A stretch of 64,000 nt of DNA from Lumnitzera littorea (Eukaryota > Streptophyta > Magnoliopsida > Myrtales > Combretaceae). The notes under the pieces were generated by a model, which had not been told where the DNA came from, searched no databases, and saw nothing but the letters and a program-made list of their open reading frames with translations. The stretch's first letter is position 1, and each line of letters opens with the position of its first letter. This document shows positions 21,914 through 32,682 of this stretch, piece after piece. Position numbers and translations under genes: made by a program. The stretch lies in contig JAMXBB010000004.1 in the NCBI GenBank assembly GCA_024138015.1, positions 11,209,711 to 11,273,710 of the forward strand, given 5' to 3'.

Positions 21914-24900
21914 TCAAATCATTCTTAATTCTCTTCTTAGAGTGCAAAATTTTTCCTCACTTAAGGGTTTTGTGAAGATATCGACTATTTGATTGCTAGT
22001 ATCAACAAATTCTAAGCAAATATCATTGTTTTGCATATGATCACGAATAATGTGATGTTTAATTTCTATACACTTAGTCCTAAAATATTGAATTGGATTT
22101 TTGGTCAAGCTGATAGCATTAGTATTGTCACATCTTATTGGAACATTAGTAAATTTCAAACCATAGTCAAGCAAAGTTTGCTTCATCCATAATACTTATA
22201 CACAGCAACTACTGACTTCTATGGATTCAGCTTCAGTAGTAGAAAGTGCTATTGAGTTTTGTTTTTTTGAGTGCCATGATACTAATGAATTACCATGGAA
22301 AAGACATGTTCCATTAGTGCTTTTTTTATCAACTTTGCAACCGGCAAAGTTAGTATCAGAATATCCAATAAGATCAAGTGAGGTGAACTTGGGATACCAT
22401 AAGTTGATTTCAATAGTGCCCACAAGATACTTGAAAATGTGTTTAACCGCATTCAAGTAGGATTCTTTAGGGCAAGATTGAAACCATGCACATAAACACA
22501 CAGCAAACATAATATCTAGCTTAGATGTAGTTAAATATAGAAGACTTCCTATTATACCCCTATACATCTTTTCACAAATGTTCTTTCCATTCTTGTCTTT
22601 GTTAAGTTTTAGGGTAATGCTCATTGGAGTTGGCTTAGTCTTGCAATTATCCATTTTGAACCTTTTTAAGAATTCTTTGGCATATTTGCCTTGGTTAATG
22701 AAGGTTCCATCTTTGGTTTGCTTAACTTAAAGTCCTAAAAAATAGTTGAGTTCTCCCATCATACTCATTTCAAATTCATTTTTCATACATTGGATAAACT
22801 CATTAACTAAATCCATGTAAGTGGCACCAAACACAATGTCATCAACATATATTTAAACAATTAGTATACGATCATTGTGTCATTTAATAAATAGAGTTGT
22901 GCCAAGTTTCTCTCTAGTGAATTTCTTCTTTATCAAGAAGGTACTCAATCTTTCATACCAAGCTCTAGGAGCTTACTTTAGTCTATATAAGGCTTTATTG
23001 CGCTTATATACATGGTTTGGGAATTCATTATCCTTAAAACCCAGTAATTGCTCTACATATACTTATTCTTTAATGAAGCCATTTAGAAAGGCACTTTTGA
23101 CGTCCATTTGATATAGTTTGAAATCTTTGTGAGCCACAAATGCCAAAAACATCCTAATGGCTTCTAATCTTGCAACTAGGGCAAAAGTTTCATCAAAATC
23201 TATCCATTTTTCTTGATTATAGCCTTTAGCAACTAACCTAGCCTTGTTTGTAGTTACTACGCCGGTTTCATCAAGTTTGTTTCTATAAACCCATTTTGTT
23301 CCAATAAACGGTCTATCTTTTGGTTTAAATACTAAGTTCCATACCTCATTTCTAGTAAATTGATTTAGCTTTTCTTACATAGCTTGAATCCAAAATTCAT
23401 CTTTTAGAGCTTAATCTATATTTTTTATTTCAAGTTAAGATAAGAACACTATATTACTTAAATTTTTAAGTGAGGCTTTAGTTTGAACCTTATAAATCTA
23501 AGTTAGAGTTGTTAATGATTTCATTTTGCCTAGAGAATTCCTTTTCAATTGAGTTGGATTGATTCTTATTAATACCAAGATTATCCAAATGAGCACCAAT
23601 GTTTTCAACTTCATCATTAGACTCTTTATATATACAAGTATCATCAAATGCAACATGAATTGACTCCTCTACAACAAGTGTTCTCTTGTTATATATTCTA
23701 TAAGCTTTACTAGTAAGAGAATAATAAAAAACAAAAAAAAAACAGCTTCATCTAATTGAGTCAAATTTTCCTAATTGTTTATTTCCATTATTAAGAATGT
23801 AACATTTTGTTTCAAAAGGATGAAAATATGATATGTTAGGTCTTTTGTCTTTTCAAAGCTCATAGGAGGGTTTCTTAAGAATTGGTCTAATGAAAACACA
23901 ATTTGATATGTAATAAGCCATATTGATGGCTTTGACCCAAAAATATTTAGGTAGATTATTGTCACAAAGTATGGTCCTAGCCATTTCTATAACAGTCCTA
24001 TTCTTTCTTTCAGCAACTCCATTTTGTTGTGGAGTTTTAGGTGTCGAGTAAGTATGTTCTATTTCATTTTTATTATAAAAATCTTCCATATCAAGATTTT
24101 CAAATTCTCTCCCATTGTCACTTCTTATAGAGACAATAGAAAGTTCTTTTTCATTTTGGACCTTCTTGCTATAGTTCAAGAACACATGATAAGTTTCATC
24201 CTTATTAGCAAGAAAGAAGGTCTAAGTGAATCTAGTAAAATCATCAACTATGACTAAGATGTATCTTTTTCCTCCTAAACTTAAAGTTTGGGTTGGACCA
24301 AATAAATCCATATGTAGTAGTTGGAGTGGCCTAGAAGTTGAGATGGCTTTTTTTTATTGAAAGATGACTTGGTTTGTTTTCCATATTGACATGCTTAACA
24401 TGTTCTATCTTTATCAAAACTAATCTTAGGTAATCCTTTAACAAGATTCCTTTTGGCTAGTTTTGTTAAGATATCCATACTAGCATATCTTAACTTTCTA
24501 TGCCATAACCAACTATCATTGTTTTGAGTAGATAGACAAGTCTTAAGAGAATATGAAAACATATTGAAGTCAATTTTGTAAGTGTTTTCTCGTCTATACC
24601 CCCCAAAATGGATTTGGTCATTGTTAATGTTTTTAATAGAACACTTTGATGCATGAAAGATTACTTTATATCCTATGTCACATAATTGATTAATACTAAA
24701 TAAGTTATGTTTTAAATTAAACGAGTAACACATGCTTAATAGTAAGATTATTATTAAGGCAAATGTTACCTTCACTAATGACATGAGCTTTTCGCTTATC
24801 TTCGAAGGCTATGCTTCCTCCATCCTTCAAGTCTATAGATGTAAACTTAGATGCATCTCCTATCATATGTCTTGAGCAACCGCTATTCAAGATCCATTTG
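21914..24900 (-). pseudogene. Sirevirus-like pol remnant (protease, integrase, RT, RNase H)
   Basis: Protease near 24895-24815: WILNSGCSRHM, where live copies have DSG, so the catalytic aspartate is asparagine. Gag-pre-integrase: HNLFSINQLCD and WLWHRKLRYASM. Integrase at 24185-23853: IRSDNGREFEN and PQQNGVAERKNRT, keeping the second aspartate and the glutamate. Reverse transcriptase: YVDDIVFGA near 22840. RNase H at 22654-22196 and 22186-21914: GYSDTNFAGCKVDKKSTNG, ALSTTEAES, and the ending VDIFTKPLSEEKF. Several stops and frame changes interrupt it. It is better preserved than the neighbouring Copia pol. Confidence 0.92.
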
Positions 24901-25111
24901 TTGTTGTGCCTTAAAGAATCCTACAAAACAAGTGGTTATCTCTTTGGTACCTACTTTAGTTTGAGTTCTTTGGGGTTAGTTGTTGTAATGTAAACTTGTC
25001 CATTAGAAACCTAAAACATTTTTTTTTTTTGTTGCATAAAGAGAGATTATGACGTAATGTACATGTATGAGCAATATAACCATATCTTCCACAATAGGTA
25101 CAAGTTTTATT

Positions 25112-26678
25112 TTATGCCTTAAAAAAATAGCTCTTGCATGTTCTATACATATTTTCCCTAATATAACCTATTCCAGTTTTGTCTAAGCTTAGCCTTTGTG
25201 TTCCAAGGATTTTATCCAAATTCTTTTCTTCATTTACGAATTTTGCCATTATTTTTCTTAAGTCATCTACACCAGTTCTTAGAGTTGAATTTTCAATGTC
25301 AAGTCGACTTAGTTTCTCTATCATACCTTCATCATTTTTTGCTTCAAATTTAGTCCTTTTATTTCCTTTTCAAAATTTTTTGTTAACCTCTTTTAATTTG
25401 CCATTTTCATTTATCAATTCATTATTTCTAGTACTTATCTTTATATTTTCTTTGTCAATCTCTCATTTTCAATTTTCAAATATTTATTGTCTTCTTCTAA
25501 TTCTTCTTTTGCATCAACTACTTTATTGTATTCACTTTTGATAATATCAAATTCATCACCTGCTTCACTCATCATTGCTTCAACACTTTATTCTTCTTTT
25601 GCACTTTTATGAATTCTTTCAATAAGCCATCATACATATACCTAAGTTCATCAAAGGAGAAGTCATGTGAAAGAGAGCATACCTCATCATCATTGAGAGC
25701 CATGAAGTAAGTTTCATTATCGGAGTCGCTAGAGTCCCCGTCACTCTAAGTTGCTATCATAGCTTTCCTTTTTGACTCTTTATCAGCCTTCTTAAGCACT
25801 GGACAATATTGTTGAATATGTTCTGGCTTTTGACAATTGTAGCATTTGATAACCTTTCTCTTTTCCTTCTTGAACTTAGAAGATGATCCATATCCATCCA
25901 TATCTTTCTTAATCCTTTTATTAAATTTCATGAACTTTCTAAACTTCTTTCCCAACATTGCGACCTCATCATTATCTTCACTTTTTTCATCACTTGAGTT
26001 CTCTTCCGTGATTTTTAGAGCAATTGTTTTCTTTTTAGACTCCTCTCCTTATTTCTTTACTATCTCAGGTGTCTTAAGTGTTCCAAGGAGTTATTCTTTT
26101 GACATTTCATTAAGATCATGAGCTTCCTCAATTATAATTCTCTTAGCTTCCCAATCTCTTGGTAAAGACTTAAGGATTTTAGAATTTTTTTCAAGGTTAG
26201 TAAATGTCTTTCCAAGAACACTCAAAGGATTGATGATATTGATGAATCTATTATACATCTCATCAATTGTTTCATTTGGATCCATCTTAAAGTTTTCAAA
26301 TTGTCCACACAATAAACTTATTTTTGTATCTCTTACTCTACTAGTTCCTTCAAATGTGCTCTATAATTGATTCGATATTCCTTTAGCACTTTTACATATA
26401 CGTATTCTATTGAAATCATTTTCATTTATGGCACAATGCAAAATATTCATGGAAACTTCATTTAGATTGAGTAATTTCAAATCATCATCTGAGTAATCTC
26501 TTTCTTTTTTTCCTTCTATCTTAAATGGTCTTTGGTTAACCATACTCCATAGTAGTCTATTTTGTTCTTTTAAGAATATGGACATCCTACACTTCCAATA
26601 CAAATAATTGCTACCGGTTAAGAAAGGAGGCCTATCGATTGCTTGTCCTTCTAAGAAGTTTAATGTATTAGATGCCAT
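25112..26678 (-). pseudogene. Sirevirus-like gag remnant with CCHC knuckle and coiled coil
   Basis: The minus frame starts at 26678 (MASNTLNFLEGQAIDRPPFL...), with the usual gag opening that continues GSNYLYWKCRM. A second piece at 26312-26091 has NETIDEMYNRF and LKSLPRDWEAKR, typical UBN2-type gag. A third, at 25958-25746, has the knuckle CYNCQKPEHIQQYC, in which the usual glycine before histidine is absent. Further on (about 25700-25112) comes a charged, leucine-rich stretch likely to form a coiled coil, characteristic of Sirevirus gag. Stops and frame changes lie between the pieces. Confidence 0.88.
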
Positions 26679-26721
26679 GACCTTTACTCTAATATATAAT
26701 TAAGCAAATGATTAGAGACTA

Positions 26722-26733
26722 GCTCTGATACCA
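26722..26733 (-). other. primer binding site for tRNA-iMet
   Basis: On the minus strand it reads TGGTATCAGAGC, the standard site of plant Copia elements, two bases inside the 5' LTR. Confidence 0.95.
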
Positions 26734-26735
26734 AT

Positions 26736-27772
26736 TGAAGAACATTAGGCTAAACTCAAGAAGAGGGGTGAATTAAGTTTAAGGACAAATTTTAATTCTT
26801 TTTCAATATAAATGACTAAATGCAATAATAAGAGTAATCAAAGTAATAATAGAACAATAATAAATGTAGAAATTAAAGAGATAGGGATAAAGAAGATCAA
26901 GCCTAGATTTAACGTAGAGTTCGAACCACCCCCTAATCTCCATGGATACAGAATGCCTCTAACCGAGGACTTCACTTTCACTTTATTGATTTCACAATCC
27001 AATTGCTTTAAAAGCTACACAAGCTTATACAATCTCTTTTACATACAACTGATTCAAGAGTATCACTTTCTTCACTCAAAATTACAAATGTGAGGACTAT
27101 TAAACACCACAACTATGTCTCTTATTGTTTAATAGCAAATAGGTATACAAGAGACTAAAGAGAAGTAGAAATCAACTCAAGAATATAAGAGAATGTTTTT
27201 AAATTACAGTAAAATATTAGATCTTCTTAGCTTTTGGTTGGGTTGTTGATCTTTTATAACAACTCATTAAATTCTTCCTGTTGCCGCGCATTAAATGCTT
27301 CAACGGCTACTTGAAACTGACTTACCAGCATACCGGTACTCTAAACTACCAACAAGCCGATAAAAAATACTTTATCAACAAGTAAACCGGCAAGCTAATT
27401 CCTCTAGGTCAGTGAGCATTTCTTTGTGTTTTCTAAGGTTTTATACCATCAGCCTGGTTCTACCTTGAGCTGTCAACTCGATAGGTCAAATGTCACTTGA
27501 AAATTCTTTTCATACATAACAAAAACAAATACTCTTTGCATTCTAACTTCAAGATCATTTGATCAACACTTAAAGATTAAATTTCTTGTAGATATAATTG
27601 ATATATCTAATTATTAGGCAAGCCAATTGATCTTATTCAATTATCTTAATATAATCAAATAATACTTAGTTTAATCATTCACTTGTTTTGTTCTCTTAAA
27701 AAATAACATGTTTAGATATACACTTTTTGTTGTGTTCTCATCAAAATCAAATAATAAACCCTAAGTTCAACA
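26736..27772 (-). repeat. 5' LTR of the Sirevirus-like element
   Basis: 1037 bp, TG...CA ended, beside the primer site at 26722-26733. It is followed by CAAAC, which corresponds to CAAGC at 17479-17483. Confidence 0.93.
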
Positions 27773-28224
27773 CAAACTAATCTATATTCGACCCAAATGA
27801 ATGATTGTTGTTTGTGCTTGACCCATTGCTTTAAGGGCCTGCAATGATAGATTCCTAGAGAAACAACTACTAATCATATACGAGTTTTTCCTAATGAACT
27901 TTCATATGGGATGACATGATTAGAATATTAGGTTTTAAGGACTTTAGATTCTAGGTGTAAATGACTTAAAGAAAAATGTATATTTATATCAACCTATATA
28001 TATGTACAAAGATCATAATATGGTGGGATCATGTGTACCCCTTTATTGGTTATTGGGTTGAATTAAAGATAATTTAATTTTATTTATTATTTTCCTTATA
28101 CTTAGTAAATTTTACATTATTTGCATGTATATGACTTGGCTTAACATTCGTGTATACTTGCTCATTCTTTTATTTTTACAGTTGCAAGTCAATTTAATAA
28201 GTTTGCGACAAGGGTGGGAATTAT
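27773..28224. other. possible 3' untranslated remnant of a chromovirus-like element
   Basis: No gene recognised. It ends in a purine-rich run (GACAAGGGTGGGAA at about 28207-28220) just before the chromovirus-like LTR, as a polypurine tract would. This is an inference from position only. Confidence 0.35.
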
Positions 28225-29231
28225 TATAAACTTTATAAATTTAGCTTTCGAGGTGTCAAATCGTTTTAAATATTATAGATAATTACCCTAAGTTAATGGA
28301 GTCAGTAAATTCAAAATTGATTAAAATTTTTAATTTGAATATAAAATAAATAACAGAAAACCTTAAAAATTTTTATTGAAACTTTAATTGCACACAAAAA
28401 GTCTAAATCCTATGAATGTGTAAATACTCATGATTGAACTCAAACTCGACAAAAACTCTAAAACTATAAACCAAAGCTTATAAAATAAATAATTATACCC
28501 TAAAAATATTAAAAATGTAATAGAAAGTGATCATCGACCAATATGTATAATCGTGTAAAATTGTTAACGAACGTGTTGAAATAACTCTTAAATATTATAA
28601 ATGCAACGGATAACAAATTTAATTAATAAATTTTATAAAATTTTAAATATTATTTCATAATTATTATTAAATATATATTTTTATATTTGAAATTGCGATT
28701 TCTAATTTTTCTTTTTTCTTCCTTTTTCCTTTTTCCTTTTTCCCTTTTCCCTTTTCCTCTTTTTTTTTCTTTGGTTTTTCCTCTTTTCTACGTGATATTT
28801 TTCCTTCTTCTAGACAGTTTCTTTTAAGCAGCCCATGTGTTGAATTTACATGGTTAAGAGTAAAGGATGAGCAAAACGTCTAATCACTTTATCTCATCTC
28901 TTACCTTTCTTTATCTCTCTGTTTTTTTATTTTTTTATCTCTTCCTCTCCTTTACGTTTGTTGGAAAGTGGAGTGTACTTGGAAAAAATTTTCTTTGACT
29001 CCTTAAAAGCAAAACACTAAAAAACGACACACACTAAATTTCCTTCCCTAAAACTGTGACCCTCCCTTACATTTCATTTAGTTTTATTTTATTTATTTCC
29101 TTTTATTTTGACTTAACAAGTTGAAGAAGTAAAAAAAGCTCTTGTATCAACAATTCTTCAAGTTATAAGAAAAATAGTTAGGTAGCATTTTTAATTTATT
29201 TATTTTGTTAATTTATATGTACTCTTATCAT

Positions 29232-29252
29232 ATATATATATATATATATATA
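29232..29252. repeat. (AT)n microsatellite
   Basis: Uninterrupted AT dinucleotides inside the chromovirus-like LTR. Confidence 0.95.
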
Positions 29253-29456
29253 TTGTAGAAATACATGTATTTAGGAATTATGTAATATATTTGATTTTGG
29301 TAATGTGCTTTCTTTGTAGTTGTACATGTAATGAAATTATATAAAAAGTTAGTATTTCTTATGTTTATGTGTTCATGTATGTATATAAATACTTAAGTAT
29401 ATACTTATATGTACATATATGTTTTAATTGAATATGTAAGTATAGGGCATAAAGAG

Positions 29457-29478
29457 GTGTGTGTGTGTGTGTGTGTGT
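29457..29478. repeat. (GT)n microsatellite
   Basis: About 11 GT units, followed by imperfect ATACGTATAT-type sequence. Likely variable in length. Confidence 0.95.
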
Positions 29479-29856
29479 ATACGTATATAGTATGTATGTC
29501 CAGTTATATATGTAATATATGTATGTATAGAGTATAAAAATATAAATATAGTATAGGTATATACGTATAGCATATATAGTGTATCTAGGTGTATATTGTG
29601 AAGTTACATATGTATATATGTATAAATAAATTAAGGAAACCTAAGTGTATAAGTATATGTATAAGTATAAAAATATGTATACTAGTAGTATATTATGGAA
29701 TAAGTACATGTATATACTTAAATAGTCTATATGCAATATACTAAAATACTAAATTACTAAACGAAGTAAGATAATATGTATACATATATATTTAAGTCGT
29801 AGGGTTTAAGAAAAGAAAGTGGGTTAATTTACAAAATTTAATAAAATATGAAAATA

Positions 29857-29880
29857 GATATATATATATATATATATATG
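29857..29880. repeat. (AT)n microsatellite
   Basis: About 12 AT units. Confidence 0.95.
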
Positions 29881-32011
29881 TATAAATATTAAGTAATTTT
29901 ACAAAATAGGAAAAACTGGGAAATATGGAAAATTTATAAATTGACACGTAGAACACCCCTATGCTGCTATGTCAACATCTTATAATTATAAATAATTTCG
30001 TAATTATTAATAATAAAATAATAATTAATTATTTAAGAAATTGCTAAAATAACAAAAAGTGTATTAAATAAGTATTTAATCATAAAAATAGCAAAATGAG
30101 TAAATTACTACAAAATAGACTTCAAAATAAGAAAATTACAATAATATAAAATTTGGATAGTTATTAAATCATAAATATATGAAGAAAAGGTTAAAATAAT
30201 AATTTATAATTATTTAAGTCAAAATAATAAAATTCATAATATTTTTAAACCATAATGAAAAATGCGGGTTATAACATCTAAAATGGATCCTATTACGTGA
30301 AAATACGTTCGAAAACAATAAAAATCGACTATAAATTTATAAAAATTGAAGTTAAAATGAAAAAGTTATATGTTATTAAAAGTTTAAGATGAATAAAGAA
30401 AAATAAGTAGAAGAATTAAGTTAAATTATATTTATACCATATTCAGGTTACAATGGGAAATTAGATAAATAATATTAGATATTTAGTTAATCGATGAACT
30501 TAGTTTTTCAAAATACTTATAGTTTTATTTATCTTTTAGGTACCCAATTATCAAGAACTGAAAACTCCAACAGATTGGAGAGTGAGTATTACTGTATGCT
30601 GCTTGTTTGGTGATACTAATTGTTATTGAATGATTGATTGCTTTGTATACTATCATTTGTGTGATTATTTTTTTAAATTAGTAAATATAATTAGTCAACT
30701 AAAAAAACCAATTATATTTGTTGCATGTCTATGACTTAATTGATATATTGATGGAGAGTGCTAGCTTTGCAGATTTTTTAGAAAAGTATTTTTAGAAAAC
30801 GTTTTTCCAATCTTAAATATATTTGATATGATTTTTGTGAGGACTCATAGTGGTCATGAATTATATTTTTATCGTTAAGATAAAGCTAGCATAGTATTTC
30901 TAATTGATTGCGAAAATAATCGCATATTTGTACCAGTAGAGCCGTCAATATATTTTGATAGTAAGAGGACTCGTTTTGTATGCTCGAAGGGCTTTGGATA
31001 TGTTCGATGGATGGCTCTAGTTTGAGTATACCTATCTTGATTGTTGTTTCTCGATTAAGGCAATAGTCAAGTATTGTCTTAAGGAATGGTACCCCTAAGT
31101 AGCCTAATACAATTAAGGTAAGGTGTTGTATGCGGGTAAATATGGAGGATTATCGATGTATAGATGATGTAAATCTATACTTTTCATAGTTCCGAACTCC
31201 TATGAATATGTTGCTTATATTCACTGCATATGCATTCATTTCGCTTAATAGATAGTTTGCATACGTGCTAATAATGTTTGATAACTTATTTAAAAGGTAA
31301 TAGTGAGGAACAAACTCATTGAGTCGTGATTTGTTTATTCTCTCATAGTTTCTTTTGTAGGTTTATTTAAACTAAGATTGCGATGAATTTCGATCGATAA
31401 GTACAAATGGAAGATAGGTCCAACAATGTTAGAGTGAATTGAGGAGTATATAGATGGTATAGAAACAATTTCTATAGATTATATTTATAAAACAGAATTA
31501 TGAATAATTTAGTATTTCTTATAATTTATCAAGTTGAATTACTTTGTCTTATTATTTGATATGGGATACCAATTCTCTACAATTATAAGAAACTGTGAAA
31601 TATTGAACATCCTTAGTTATTTGTATTTTACGACTAATTTATAAACTAATAACTGGATACCCTAGTGAAAATTAATTGAAGTTTTACAATTTCTAACTTT
31701 CTAAACTATTTTCAAATTATGGGTGTACACGTAATATGAAAATTTTAAGCAATCCTACTAAACCCTCCTTAGGATAATAACAATTGCTATCTTTAGGTTA
31801 GGAAAGAGAAGTATTTAGTTCTATATATCTTTAGGTTACAATCTTTAACTTGTAAGACTTTGTAAGTTACTTGACTTGATGTATTTTGAAAATTGTTATT
31901 TTATATTTGATAAGCGATTATTATAGTGATATGGAGATTATAATTAATTTTAGAAAATTGAGGGCACGATGTGGGTTATAGCGCTTTCTAGGGTCCTCGA
32001 GTGTTACATAA

Positions 32012-32371
32012 TCAAGTCTAACTCAAGCTTTATAAATTAAAGCTCGATCGAGCTTGAGTCGAGTTCTAACTTCAATCTTATCCATTGGAGTTGAGTTTAA
32101 GTTTAACATTATGTCAATTCAACTCAACTCATTTGCAGTTTTATTGATATAGTCTAGATAGATGTAAGACTCCCAAATTTGGACTTCATTGGCTAATAAC
32201 TTCCAACAATTTTTCTATCTAGAGGCACCAAACAGAGAGGCACGTTTTTTGAACATTAAGAATCGATGGAACTACTGCATTTATGGAAAAGAAGTAAATG
32301 AACATTGAAATATGAATTTTGAACAACAAAGGGGCATCATTTTGATTCCGCGAAAACGAAAATCTCAAAAT
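32012..32371. repeat. duplicated kinase-gene downstream flank, right copy
   Basis: Aligns with 16634-17015. It directly follows the end of the chromovirus-like LTR and lies downstream of the kinase gene, which is read from the minus strand. The left half of the GAGCTCGAG repeat is missing here, probably lost around the LTR insertion. Confidence 0.8.
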
Positions 32372-32682
32372 GGCAATGATGGAGATTACTTTCTTTTCCA
32401 TTTCACGTATACGTTATCAAGCCAAAAGCGACTATTAAACTCCATACTATACCATATATAATTTTGAATAGAAAAACATTGGAAGTATGGATAGGTCTAT
32501 TCTAATTCTTTTATAACTTTACTTTCACATGAAACAAATACGTGAAGACATCTTATAAGAGGAATGCATGTTTCTCTAACGTTTCCTTATACAAATGTTT
32601 TTCTTGCAGGCACATGGAACATGAAAAAAAAGTACCATGGGACAGTCAACATTTTGTTACCGACGATAGCTAATCTCTGTAT

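Larger units (their letters stand above)
17484..27772 (-). mobile_element. Sirevirus-like (Maximus/SIRE type) Copia element with extra 3' frame
   Basis: A 10.3-kb element with LTRs at 17484-18464 and 26736-27772 (TGAAGAAC...GTTCAACA). It has a perfect 12-base tRNA-iMet primer site and a purine tract next to the 3' LTR. The bordering 5-mers are CAAGC and CAAAC, a target duplication with one difference. Inside, on the minus strand, are a long gag with CCHC knuckle and coiled-coil tail, then Copia pol, then about 3.4 kb before the 3' LTR holding an additional frame. Long LTRs, gag coiled coil, pol wording such as GYSDTNFAG...KKSTNGTC, and extra 3' coding space all fit Sireviruses. LTRs differ by roughly 9 percent over the first 227 bases by eye. 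Confidence 0.93.
28225..32008 (+). repeat. chromovirus-like LTR (solo LTR or 3' LTR)
   Basis: It begins near TATAAACTTTATAAATTTAGC, with CTTTCGAGGTGTCAAATCG close behind, similar to the start of the element at 48764 (CTTTCGAGGTTCCAATCG). It ends ...CTCGAGTGTTACA at 32008. Inside, an ACTCATTGAGTCGTGA...TTCTTTTGTAGGT-like block at about 31310-31365 resembles the 3' part of Tekay/Del-type Gypsy LTRs. It contains several dinucleotide repeats. No coding domain was seen. The left boundary is uncertain and I found no target duplication. The right end cuts the GAGCTCGAG repeat that is intact near 16600. Confidence 0.5.

Noticed and set aside
26722..26733. TGGTATCAGAGC as part of a tRNA gene
   Set aside because: Only the 12-base primer site is present, next to the LTR. 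No cloverleaf surrounds it. I recognised no tRNA or rRNA gene in the window.
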